Source: Planctomycetaceae bacterium
Lineage (GTDB): Bacteria; Planctomycetota; Planctomycetia; Pirellulales; UBA1268
Length of the DNA stretch: 7,333 bases
NCBI GenBank assembly: GCA_947453875.1
Contig: CANGIH010000116.1
Location: 1-7,333 of the forward strand
Direction of reading: 5' to 3'
Shown here: one piece after another, positions 1 to 6,993 of the stretch
Layout of the letters: each line of letters opens with the position of its first letter
Position numbering within the stretch: position 1 is the stretch's first letter
Translations under genes and position numbers: made by a program
Notes under the pieces: generated by a model
The model's input: only the letters and a program-made list of their open reading frames with translations
The model's database searches: none
What the model was told of the DNA's origin: nothing

Positions 1-371
1 CGGGTACACCAGCCGCGACCTCAGGGCATGTCGTCCTCGCCCACGCTGCCATCACCACCTCCGGGGATGCCCGCCAGGCGGTCGAGATCAGCGGCCGACG
101 CTACAGCCATGTCGTCGATCCGCGGACCGGCCTCGGCATTCCCGGCCCCGCAGCCGTGACGGTGATCGCCCCCGATGCCACGGCCGCCGATGCCCTGGCC
201 ACCGCGGCGAATGTCCTTGGTCCCGTCCGCGGCCGCACGCTGCTGGAAAACCAGGCTGGCTGCGCTGGCCGCTTCGTCTGGGTCGAGGGGGGAGGGAACG
301 CGGAAGTCCGCGAGGTGCAGACCAGCCGCTGGCCAATGGCCGGCACCGGAGTGGCACCGCTGCCCGGTTGA
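1..371 (+). CDS. apbE: FAD:protein FMN transferase (ApbE family), C-terminal part only
   Basis: Only the last 122 codons are present, read in the frame starting at base 3; the 5' end lies outside the window. ApbE enzymes move FMN from FAD onto a Thr or Ser of exported flavoproteins such as NqrC/RnfG-type FMN-binding domains, using Mg2+, on the outer face of the cytoplasmic membrane. The visible part carries the family's carboxy-terminal signatures in the right order: AITTSGDAR, then RYSHVVDPRTG (the conserved H-x-x-DP-x-TG block), then VTVIAPDATAADALATAANVLG (residues about 53-74), whose ADA-x-x-T block supplies metal ligands in the family. The sequence ends with a TGA at 369-371 after a short tail without recognisable motifs. 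The next gene on this strand starts about 268 bases later, so an operon link is possible but not shown. No flavinylation substrate is visible in the window. The family call is strong; the gene symbol rests on family membership. Confidence 0.9.
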   Translation, partial: GTPAATSGHVVLAHAAITTSGDARQAVEISGRRYSHVVDPRTGLGIPGPAAVTVIAPDATAADALATAANVLGPVRGRTLLENQAGCAGRFVWVEGGGNAEVREVQTSRWPMAGTGVAPLPG

Positions 372-639
372 CGCGGTCTGCCCCGGCTGCCCGCCGGCTT
401 ACCCAGACTTCCCGTCTTGGGGCACACCATGGAGGAACGTGCCGATTCCTCCAAGTTTGACGGTCAGGGGGACGATACCACTCCTGCCGTCGCTGCGCCC
501 AGGTGCACGCGAGTCGGACGCAGCGTCGGGGGGCACTGCGTCGGGAACGGCCGCCTCTTCGGGGCGGACGGGCCCCTTGGGCGCGGCGGCGGCACCGTAC
601 TCCATTCTGACCGACAGCCTGCACGCCGGATCCCCCACC
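372..639 (+). other. non-coding gap between apbE and the TolC-family gene
   Basis: About 268 bases lie between the apbE stop and the chosen GTG start of the outer-membrane protein gene. Short open frames cross it on both strands, but none gives a protein-like product and none matches a family I recognise. A TTGACG at 457-462 resembles a -35 box, but there is no acceptable -10 at 16-18 bases downstream. The reading frame of the TolC-family gene stays open back through this region with possible GTG and TTG starts (for example GTG at 439), so the exact gene boundary is uncertain. If the gene has its own promoter it should lie here. Confidence 0.45.
402..421 (+). terminator. weak hairpin downstream of apbE, possible terminator
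   Basis: CCCAGAC at 402-408 can pair with GTCT-(T)-GGG at 414-421, with a five-base TTCCC loop and one bulged T. It begins about 30 bases after the apbE stop. No T-run follows, so it does not qualify as a standard intrinsic terminator. It is listed as the only stem near the stop that could end the apbE transcript. Confidence 0.2.
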
Positions 640-3018
640 GTGCCAAACCTCCTGCTGCGACGAGCCTGGGTGACGCTGACAAGCCTCGCGCTTGTGGCCA
701 GCGGATGCGCACCGCGGCAGCCGTTCTACTTCTTCGAGGACGGTGACCTTTCGCATTACGTCGGAGCGATCCAAAAGATCGAATACCCCGACACGGTCCA
801 CCAGCCGCTCGACGAGGCCGCCGGCACCGCCGAGCCGCTCACCCTCTCCAACGCCAACTTCGACCAGGTGTGGGAGCTCTCCCTCGAGGAGTCGATCCGC
901 ACGGCCCTCGAAAACGGCAAGGTGTTGCGGAGCCTCGGCGGCCGCTTCCAGAGCTTCGGCGGACCGAGGCCCCAGGCGGGCGAGCCGGCCGTCTCGCTGC
1001 TCACGAATCCCGCCTCCTACCCGACGATCTACGATCCGGCAATCACCGAGACCGATCCGTTCCGCGGTGTCGAGAGTGCCCTGGCATCGTTCGACGCGCA
1101 GCTGTCGAGCTCGCTCACCTGGGACCGGCAGAACCGGCCACAGAACGTCGGCGGCGTCGGCACGCAGATCTTCCAGCAGCAGATCCTCGGTGACACCGGC
1201 AACTGGACGACCGGGATCACGAAGCGGACGGCGACCGGTGCCACGTTCGGGTTCCAGAACCAGACGCTCTACGACAACAACAACTCGCCGATCCGCCAGA
1301 ACAACGGTCTGCCAACGACCGACCCCAACTTCAAGGTGGTCGTGCCGTCGACCTGGCAGACGAACTACGACTTCACCTTCAACCAGCCGCTCCTCCAGGG
1401 TGCGGGGCTTGTCTACAACCGGATCGCCGGCCCGGATCCTTTCAACAACCTCGATGGTCGGCCGAACTTCCGCGGTGTCCTCATCGCCCGTGTCTTCGCC
1501 GACATCTCCCTGGCCGACTTCGAGATCGGTGTCCGCAACATGGTCAGCGACACCGAGCAGGCCTACTGGGAGCTCTACTTCGCCTACCGCAACCTCGAGG
1601 CCCGCAAGGCCGGCCGCGACAGCGCCCTCGAAGCCTGGAGGAAGGTGCATGCCCTCTACGTCGAGCAGTCACGCGGCGGCGAGGCCGACAAGGAGGCCCA
1701 GGCTCGCGAACAGTATTTCTTCTTCCGCAGCGACGTCGAGAACGCGCTGACCGACGTCTACCGCAGCGAGAACAGGCTCCGTTACATGATGGGCCTGAGC
1801 GCCTCCGACGGCCGACTCATCCGCCCCTCCGACGAGCCAACGACCGCCCGCGTGGCCTTCGACTGGCAGCAGTCGCTCGTCGAATCGCTCTCCCGTTCGG
1901 CGGAACTCCGCAAGCAGAAGTGGGTGATCAAGCAGCGCGAGCTCGAGCTCCTCGCCTCGAAGAACCTCCTCATGCCCCGGCTCGACGCCCTCGGGCGCTA
2001 CCGGTTCCTCGGCATGGGCCAGGATCTGATCAACCAGAACTACTCCCCCTACGAGGCCAACCGTGGCGATCCGCTCTATGGCACCGACGCCTACTCCTCG
2101 CTCCTGAGCGGTCAGTTCCAGGAATGGCAGGCCGGGGCGCAGTTCCTCATGCCGCTCGGCTTCCGCCGCGAGCTCTCCACGGTGCGCAACTACCAGCTCC
2201 AGCTCGCCCGTGAGCGGGCCAGGCTCCAGGATGAGGAGATGGAGGTGTCGCACGCCCTGGTCGAGGCGGTGCGCAACGTCGACACGAACTTCGCCCTCTC
2301 GCAGACCAACTTCAACCGCCGCGTGGCCGCTGAGCGGCAGGTGGAGGCAATCCAGGCCGCCTACGACGCCGGCACGGTGACGTTCGACCAGCTGCTCGAC
2401 GCCCAGCGTCGCCGGGCCGACTCCGAAAGCGCCTACTTCCGCTCGGTCGTCGACTACAACCGCTCGATCGCCCAGCTCCACTACCGCAAGGGCTCGTTGC
2501 TCGAATACAACGGTGTGTTCCTCGCGGAGGGGCCTTGGCCCGGCAAGGCCTACTTCGATTCCTACAGGCGCGCCCGTCAGCGTGACGCAAGCCTGTTCCT
2601 CGACTACGGTCACTCCCGCCCCGGTGTCTTCAGCCGCGGTCCGGTCACGCAGAACTTCGAGGGAATCGGGGCTGAGACCGGTGTCCAGCAACTCCCCCCA
2701 CGCGACCCGGCCACGATCGAGGACGACGCTCCGGTCAAAGCCGAGGGAAAGTCCCCCGCCACCGGCAATCCGGCCGGCGACAAAGCGACTCCACCCCAGC
2801 CGCTGCCGGCACCGCGACCGTCGGCTCTTCCCACGCCGCCCGCTCCTGCAGCCTCTGCTTCCTCGGGCGGCGCGGGCCTCCCCTTCCAGCCTGTGTCGAC
2901 CACAACCACGTCTTCAAAGCCTTGGGGCGATGTCCTCACCGGATGGAAGAGTGGCAACACTCCTTCGGGGCGGGCGATCACCACCCCCGACGCCGCCGCT
3001 GCAACACAGCTGCGTTGA
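640..3018 (+). CDS. TolC-family outer-membrane efflux lipoprotein, planctomycete-style
   Basis: This 792-residue protein is probably the outer-membrane channel of a tripartite export or efflux system. The GTG at 640 was chosen because it gives a compact lipoprotein signal: RR at residues 7-8, a hydrophobic stretch, then VASGC with the lipid-accepting Cys at 23. The frame is open further upstream, but no ATG lies between apbE and 640. TolC features come in two halves. LSLEESIRTALENG (about 79-92) is the first helix entry, FNQPLLQGAGL (about 247-257) is the typical channel strand motif, and a long helix runs about 283-335. The second half repeats the pattern from WQQSLVESLSRSAELRKQK (about 409), with a strand near 498 and the DAGTVTFDQLLDAQRR motif near 575-590. 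The typical family length is 430-500 residues. The excess is the amino-terminal section of about 75 residues, asparagine- and glutamine-rich loops between about 165 and 245, and a 165-residue tail with a proline-rich stretch (about 716-744). No adaptor or inner-membrane pump gene is in the window. The family call is strong; the substrate is unknown. Confidence 0.9.
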   Translation: MPNLLLRRAWVTLTSLALVASGCAPRQPFYFFEDGDLSHYVGAIQKIEYPDTVHQPLDEAAGTAEPLTLSNANFDQVWELSLEESIRTALENGKVLRSLGGRFQSFGGPRPQAGEPAVSLLTNPASYPTIYDPAITETDPFRGVESALASFDAQLSSSLTWDRQNRPQNVGGVGTQIFQQQILGDTGNWTTGITKRTATGATFGFQNQTLYDNNNSPIRQNNGLPTTDPNFKVVVPSTWQTNYDFTFNQPLLQGAGLVYNRIAGPDPFNNLDGRPNFRGVLIARVFADISLADFEIGVRNMVSDTEQAYWELYFAYRNLEARKAGRDSALEAWRKVHALYVEQSRGGEADKEAQAREQYFFFRSDVENALTDVYRSENRLRYMMGLSASDGRLIRPSDEPTTARVAFDWQQSLVESLSRSAELRKQKWVIKQRELELLASKNLLMPRLDALGRYRFLGMGQDLINQNYSPYEANRGDPLYGTDAYSSLLSGQFQEWQAGAQFLMPLGFRRELSTVRNYQLQLARERARLQDEEMEVSHALVEAVRNVDTNFALSQTNFNRRVAAERQVEAIQAAYDAGTVTFDQLLDAQRRRADSESAYFRSVVDYNRSIAQLHYRKGSLLEYNGVFLAEGPWPGKAYFDSYRRARQRDASLFLDYGHSRPGVFSRGPVTQNFEGIGAETGVQQLPPRDPATIEDDAPVKAEGKSPATGNPAGDKATPPQPLPAPRPSALPTPPAPAASASSGGAGLPFQPVSTTTTSSKPWGDVLTGWKSGNTPSGRAITTPDAAAATQLR

Positions 3019-3057
3019 TCCTGACAAGGGGCACGAGACCGTTGGTCGACCGGCGCT

Positions 3058-3072
3058 GCCACCGGCCGTGGC
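3058..3072. terminator. short hairpin between convergent genes, possible bidirectional terminator
   Basis: The 56-base gap between the convergent stops contains GCCAC (3058-3062), loop CGGCC and GTGGC (3068-3072), a perfect five-base-pair GC-rich stem. It lacks a T-run on either strand, so termination here would be weak or factor-dependent. The position between two facing genes is the main argument. Confidence 0.25.
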
Positions 3073-3074
3073 GT

Positions 3075-4208
3075 TCACTGGCCCAGCGGCAGCCCCACCG
3101 CAGCCCGAGCCCTGGCAAGCCCTTTCGGATCGCGCCGCTCGATCTCCTCGAGCTGTCGGCGTGCCTCAGGCTCCGGGCAAGCCAGAAGATAGCCAGCCAC
3201 GGCACGGCGGATGAGCGGATCCTCCGCCGCCCGATCCCACCAGGCTGCCACCGAATCGATCTCTCCCCAAGCACCGAGACGGGCCAGATCGACGATCGCG
3301 TCGGCGGCCACAGCGGCGCTCCGGGCAAGCGTGGCAGTGGCGGCCTCCACGGCACCGGCCGGCAGCGACTCCGCGAGTTCCTCGTGGGCAAACCTGAGCG
3401 CCGCGAGCAATTGCCGCTGATCGACGGGACGCTCGGGTCCGGCCCGTTCAAGCAGCCAATCGAGCCCCTCCCCGCCATCGGCCACGAGGATCCCCGCCAT
3501 CAGGCCGTCCGACCCGGCGCGGAAGTCACCGGCAGCCGATGCAAGCGCCTCCCGCAGCGGCGTTGAACTGGCGGGGCGCTCCGCGGGCAGCCGGGCGGCG
3601 GCGATGATCCCGAGCGCCAGCCCGTAGAAGCCACGCCGTCTCTGATCGATGCCGGGATCGGCCACCCATGCGGCCAGCGGGCGCGTCGCGAGTGCCTCTG
3701 CTGCGGCGCGAACATCACGGTAGGGAGCGAGGGCAAACTCGGCGAAGGCATCCTCGGCGATCACAGGCTCCGGATGCTCGAGCCTGCGGGCAAACCAGGC
3801 GAGGCGATCGGCGGCTGACAGCTCGGTGTCTGGAGCAGACACGACATATGCCAGCACCCCCTCATCGGCCGCCACCCCCTTCCAGCGCGGCGGCTCGTCG
3901 GCGCTCGCCAGCAGGACCGCCGTCCCCACCACCGGGCCGGAGACTCGCGCGGTGACGGACACCGGCGCATCGATCGTGGCCGGTCTCCGCCGCGGCAACA
4001 CCTGGAGGACACGGAACGGTGCCGCAAGCAGCCCCTGGGCGTCGGGGCTCGCTGGTCCGGTCGCCTCGCCGATGCAGACCAGCCCCGCATCGTCGCGCTG
4101 CCTGGCCAGTGGCGCGCTGACCACACCGCAGAACGGGCAGGCAGCGGCTGGACCCGCCGCCAGGATCGCCCCGGCCAGAAGCAGGCCGAGCAAGCGCTTG
4201 TCAGCCAT
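3075..4208 (-). CDS. secreted CPFC-motif protein with helical repeat-like body, function unknown
   Basis: This 377-residue protein is the last gene of the minus-strand cluster. The ATG at 4208 is preferred because it gives a clean signal peptide (K4, R5, then LLGLLLAGAILAAG) ending in PAAA before Cys24. It overlaps the preceding gene by the octamer ATGGCTGA. An ATG at 4220 (MRSP-) is an alternative start. Directly after the expected cleavage site comes CPFC (Cys24-Cys27), a CxxC pair that could bind a metal, cycle as a dithiol, or, if Cys24 is lipidated, anchor the protein. Residues about 40-125 look beta-rich (CIGEAT, FRVLQVL, GTAVLLAS, GVLAYVV). Residues about 132-377 are Ala/Leu/Arg-rich and helical, starting with RLAWFARRLEHPEPVIAEDA, which resembles a HEAT-type helical pair. 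Secreted proteins with a CPFC start recur in planctomycetes as far as I recall, without a known function. I do not assign a reaction. The gene is certain as coding; the description is structural only. Confidence 0.85.
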   Translation of the reverse strand: MADKRLLGLLLAGAILAAGPAAACPFCGVVSAPLARQRDDAGLVCIGEATGPASPDAQGLLAAPFRVLQVLPRRRPATIDAPVSVTARVSGPVVGTAVLLASADEPPRWKGVAADEGVLAYVVSAPDTELSAADRLAWFARRLEHPEPVIAEDAFAEFALAPYRDVRAAAEALATRPLAAWVADPGIDQRRRGFYGLALGIIAAARLPAERPASSTPLREALASAAGDFRAGSDGLMAGILVADGGEGLDWLLERAGPERPVDQRQLLAALRFAHEELAESLPAGAVEAATATLARSAAVAADAIVDLARLGAWGEIDSVAAWWDRAAEDPLIRRAVAGYLLACPEPEARRQLEEIERRDPKGLARARAAVGLPLGQ

Positions 4209-4881
4209 CGGCGAGCGCATCTTCGGCCGACGCCCTCGACTTCTGCAGCCGCTGCCGCCAGTAGGGCACCGCGCAGAGGAACAGCCGTCCGGTCCCCTCG
4301 TAGGCACAGGACAGCTTCTGCCCGGAGAGGAGGTGATCGAGGAAGGTCTTCGCGGGGCGTTTCATCCGCATGCGGATCCCCGCCGTGCGGGCGACGACGA
4401 AGTCTCCGTCGATGACAATCCGCTCGTCGTTGAGTTCGATCTCCTCGATAGGACCGTCGACGGTGAGCACGGCCCGTCCTGCGCCCCGGAGCGTCGTCTT
4501 GTACCAGAAGACCCCCTGGCCGGCCCAGAAGGACGTCCAGATCCGCTCGCGGTGGATACCCAGTTTCACTTTGCCTTCGGAGGCCCAGAAGCAGCGATGC
4601 TCGAGAATCCACTGCTCGTCCGGCCGAACATCGAAGATGTGGTATCCGCCGAAGGTCGAGTCGAGATAGAGCTCACCGGAGCCAACGTACCGGGGACGGA
4701 GCACCGACTCGTCGGAGAATAGCGACACCCAGGCCGATCGGAGCGACGGGAGCGGCATGTCCATCTCGATGTCGCCGTCCATCCGGTAGAGCGCGCCGCG
4801 CTCGGTATGGACCTGGTCATCGTCGAGTTCGATCTTCACCCAACGACAGCCCTCGGTGACCTCGACGTCGAAATCAGCCAT
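4201..4881 (-). CDS. AIM24 family protein (TIGR00266-like)
   Basis: This 226-residue protein matches the AIM24 family along its whole length, at the usual family size. The family forms a beta-rich double fold; the mitochondrial member affects inner-membrane organisation, while the bacterial role is undefined. Visible signatures are VKIELDDDQVHTERGALYRMDGDIEM (about 15-40, the family's high-charge 'E-x-G-ALxxM' opening), LYLDSTFGGYHIFDV (about 71-85), the second-half repeat GKVKLGIHRERIWTSFWAGQGVFWYKTTLRG (about 103-133), GDFVVARTAGIRMRM (about 159-173) and YEGTGRLFLCAVP (about 194-206). There is no signal peptide or membrane segment, so it is probably cytoplasmic or peripheral to the membrane. 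The ATG at 4881 overlaps the upstream stop by ATGGCTGA and sits nine bases after a perfect GGAGG within GGAGGTGA. Its own 3' end overlaps the next gene by the same octamer. The family call is strong; the biological role is unknown. Confidence 0.9.
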   Translation of the reverse strand: MADFDVEVTEGCRWVKIELDDDQVHTERGALYRMDGDIEMDMPLPSLRSAWVSLFSDESVLRPRYVGSGELYLDSTFGGYHIFDVRPDEQWILEHRCFWASEGKVKLGIHRERIWTSFWAGQGVFWYKTTLRGAGRAVLTVDGPIEEIELNDERIVIDGDFVVARTAGIRMRMKRPAKTFLDHLLSGQKLSCAYEGTGRLFLCAVPYWRQRLQKSRASAEDALADG

Positions 4882-6202
4882 CGATCGTCACCTCCGGGCC
4901 ACGTTCGATGCCGCCGCGGGTCCAGTCGCACTTCCAGCCTGGAAAGGCGATCTGCGGATAAGGATCGGGGATGATCGGTGTCTCTGAAGAGAGCACGACG
5001 TCGCAGAGCCGGTCACCACGCACCTTGCCCAGCCGGAAGTACCTCGTGCAGTGCTGCGTGGCCGGATCGAGCGAGACCGGTCCGCCCGGACCGGCGAACG
5101 AGAGGCCGTCGGCGAACGCCTGCCGGACGGCATCGACGGCGAACGACCCCGCCTTCTCGACCGCCATCTTCCAGAGGTGGATCAGGATCCAGGCCGATTC
5201 CATCGCATCACCGAAGACCCGGTCGCGGCCGAATGCGTCGCGGAATCCCTCGATCCACTCCCGGTTGGCGGGGGTGTCGATCGTCTGGAAGTAGTTCGAG
5301 AGGATGAAGTGGCCGTCGGCCTGGCTGCGCGGCACGCTCCGGAGTTCGTCCTCGGAGAGGCTCGTCGACACCATCGGCACCGTCGCGGCATCGACCTTCG
5401 CGGCAGACAGCGCCGCGAAGAGGTTGATATTGCCCTCCCCGTTGACGGTATTGAGGACAGAGTCGGCGCCGCTCTCGACGATCCGCCCGACGACCGGGGC
5501 GAAGTCGGCATGATCGAGGGGGAAATACTCCTCGCCGACGATCGTCATTCCCTTCTCGGCCAGCCACTTCTTCGCAAGGAAATTCGTCGTCCGCGGATAG
5601 ACGTAGTCGGAGCCGATCAGGAACACCTTCCTCCGGCTTCCTCCCCCGTCGCCTGCCAGCCATTCGATTGCCGGCAGCACCTGCTGGTTGGGCACCTGCC
5701 CGCCGTAGACGACGTTCCGCGACGTTTCGTTCCCCTCGTACTGGACCGGATAGAAGAGGAGGGCGTTGCGTCCCTCGACCACCGGGAGCACGGCCTTGCG
5801 GCTGGCGCTCGACCAGCAGCCGAACAGGGCCACCGCCCCCGCGTCGATGAGTTCATCGGCGCGGCGGGGGAAAAGCTCGCTCCGTGACCGGGTGTCGGGG
5901 CCGCGGATCGACAACTGACGGCCGAGCAGGCCGCCGGCGGCGTTGAACCGCTCCACGGCATGTGTCTCGATGTCGCGGACCGACATCGACCCGATCGCCA
6001 GCGGGCCGGTCTGGGAGTTGAGCAGGCCGACGAGCACCGAAGCGGCCCGCGGCGGAACACCCATCGAGCAACCGACAAACAATGACGGCGCGAGCAGCCG
6101 CGATGCGGCGAGTGTCGCGGCCATACCTTCGCCGAGCGCGGCTCGGCGGGACGTTCGCCGGCGCGAGGAACCGCCCAAGGCTGCTGCGGTCGGGATGTTC
6201 AT
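4874..6202 (-). CDS. UrtA-type urea/short-chain-amide ABC substrate-binding lipoprotein
   Basis: This 442-residue protein belongs to the periplasmic binding proteins of the urea/amide group (UrtA, FmdD, AmiC type). The ATG at 6202 overlaps the upstream stop as ATGA. The amino end is arginine-rich (SRRRTSRRAALG, 13-24), followed by a hydrophobic stretch and LFVGC, so Cys45 is the likely lipid anchor. The double-arginine run with SRRAAL hints at Tat export but lacks the usual F/L pair. Family motifs are well kept: FNAAGGLLGRQL (86-97), LFGCWSSASRKAVLPVVE (126-143), LLFYPVQYEGNE (148-159), PNQQVLPAIEWL (171-182), GSDYVYPRT (197-205), GEEYFPLDHADFAPVV (223-238), NYFQTIDTPAN (303-313) and DAMESAWILIHLWKMAVEKAG (332-352). 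An extra tail after about residue 415 contains GWKCDW. No permease, ATPase or urease gene is next to it, unlike the urtABCDE layout. It may feed a transporter encoded elsewhere, or act as a sensor. Binding of urea itself is inference. Confidence 0.9.
   Translation of the reverse strand: MNIPTAAALGGSSRRRTSRRAALGEGMAATLAASRLLAPSLFVGCSMGVPPRAASVLVGLLNSQTGPLAIGSMSVRDIETHAVERFNAAGGLLGRQLSIRGPDTRSRSELFPRRADELIDAGAVALFGCWSSASRKAVLPVVEGRNALLFYPVQYEGNETSRNVVYGGQVPNQQVLPAIEWLAGDGGGSRRKVFLIGSDYVYPRTTNFLAKKWLAEKGMTIVGEEYFPLDHADFAPVVGRIVESGADSVLNTVNGEGNINLFAALSAAKVDAATVPMVSTSLSEDELRSVPRSQADGHFILSNYFQTIDTPANREWIEGFRDAFGRDRVFGDAMESAWILIHLWKMAVEKAGSFAVDAVRQAFADGLSFAGPGGPVSLDPATQHCTRYFRLGKVRGDRLCDVVLSSETPIIPDPYPQIAFPGWKCDWTRGGIERGPEVTIDG
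4888..4895 (-). promoter_or_regulatory. strong Shine-Dalgarno for the AIM24-family gene
   Basis: On the minus strand the bases read GGAGGTGA, a full match to the 16S anti-Shine-Dalgarno. It lies inside the last codons of the UrtA-like gene, with nine bases between GGAGG and the ATG at 4881. It fixes that start and suggests the AIM24 gene is translated at a higher rate than its neighbours, none of which shows a comparable site. Confidence 0.8.
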
Positions 6203-6993
6203 TCGTCGTCCATCCGCCGGTAGAGGACCTCGAACACGTCGGGGGTGATGCTCACCTCGCCGCGGAACGGCTGGTTCATGTCGATGATCAGGTACATCAT
6301 CATCCCCAGGTAGGCGGCGAGGATGCCGCCGAGCACGAGCTGCGTCATGAACCGCGTGTCGAACATCCAGCAGAGGACGATGTTGAACGCGGCCCCCACG
6401 AACATCACATACCACATCGACGCCGGCAGGCCGTTGGTGACGGAAAACAGCCGCATTCGCCGGCACTCGAGGAAGTGGTTGAGTTGCCGGAGGGCCTCGG
6501 CGTGGAGGATCTCCTCAGCCGGGGTCTTGGGCTGGAAATCGAGGAGCCGGTCGAAAAAAGCCTCGGCGCGGATCGTCCCCTCCTGCGGGACGATTCCCTG
6601 GCGCTGCAGCGGCCAGGAATACTTGATCACGTAGCGCGTGTAATCACGCAACAGCCAGCGGAGGTCCTGCCCGAAGGGCTCGGGGTAACGCGAGACATCC
6701 TCGTAGAGGGCGGAGAGGGCGGTGGCCTCACGGGTGACGTTCTGATCGGCTTCGGCGTAGTTCTGGTAGGCCGTGACGGCGATCAGGCCGAGCAGGAGGC
6801 CGTAGAACACGCAGAAGCAGGAGAGCACATAGCCGATCAGGTCGTTGAGCCCGGGTGACCGGCGCACGAGCAGCCGGAGGAAGGGCCGAATGAAGATCGC
6901 CCCCACCCAGTAGAAGCCCACGAACAGCGACACCATCAGCAGCGCCAGCCGCCAGGGGTGCATCTCGTAGACCCAGGAAAAATCGTTGCTCAT
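6199..6993 (-). CDS. DUF4239 (bestrophin-like) four-helix membrane protein
   Basis: This 264-residue integral membrane protein has helices at about 15-35, 52-74, 190-210 and 215-238, and a soluble region of about 115 residues between helices 2 and 3. The end of helix 2 plus the following segment (YGLLLGLIAVTAYQNYAEADQNVTREATALSALYEDVSR, about 64-102) is the pattern I know from DUF4239 proteins. The closing IDMNQPFRGEVSITPDVFE (about 237-255) fits the family's carboxy end. The family is described as bestrophin-like, but channel activity is not established for it. The ATG at 6993 was chosen because it starts immediately before the hydrophobic part; a frame extending to 7044 adds only a low-quality segment across the intergenic spacer. 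No clear Shine-Dalgarno precedes the ATG. The stop overlaps the next start (ATGA at 6199-6202), tying it to the UrtA-like lipoprotein, which suggests they work at the same membrane. Confidence 0.8.
   Translation of the reverse strand: MSNDFSWVYEMHPWRLALLMVSLFVGFYWVGAIFIRPFLRLLVRRSPGLNDLIGYVLSCFCVFYGLLLGLIAVTAYQNYAEADQNVTREATALSALYEDVSRYPEPFGQDLRWLLRDYTRYVIKYSWPLQRQGIVPQEGTIRAEAFFDRLLDFQPKTPAEEILHAEALRQLNHFLECRRMRLFSVTNGLPASMWYVMFVGAAFNIVLCWMFDTRFMTQLVLGGILAAYLGMMMYLIIDMNQPFRGEVSITPDVFEVLYRRMDDE

Noticed and set aside
457..479. TTGACG followed by GATACC as a sigma-70 promoter for the TolC-family gene
   Set aside because: The two boxes are only 11 bases apart, too close for a working promoter, and no alternative -10 lies at the right distance.
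88..1650. A 520-codon open frame on the minus strand opposite the apbE and TolC-family genes
   Set aside because: It lies antisense to two genes with clear family motifs. Its product is a Val/Glu/Leu/Arg-rich string with no recognisable domain, as expected from GC-rich third positions.
692..1750. A 352-codon plus-strand frame overlapping the TolC-family gene
   Set aside because: The translation is almost all Ser, Arg, Thr and Pro, a +1 frame artefact of the real gene.
1669..2691. A 340-codon minus-strand frame opposite the TolC-family gene
   Set aside because: It is fully antisense to the strongest TolC motifs, and its low-complexity translation is typical of a complementary-strand shadow.
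5051..5887. A 278-codon plus-strand frame across the UrtA-like gene
   Set aside because: It is antisense to conserved substrate-binding motifs; the translation shows no family features.
6203..6466. Upstream extension of the UrtA-like reading frame to 6466
   Set aside because: The extra 88 residues overlap the DUF4239 gene, are His/Arg/Pro-rich and precede the export signal. The ATGA overlap at 6202 is the better start.
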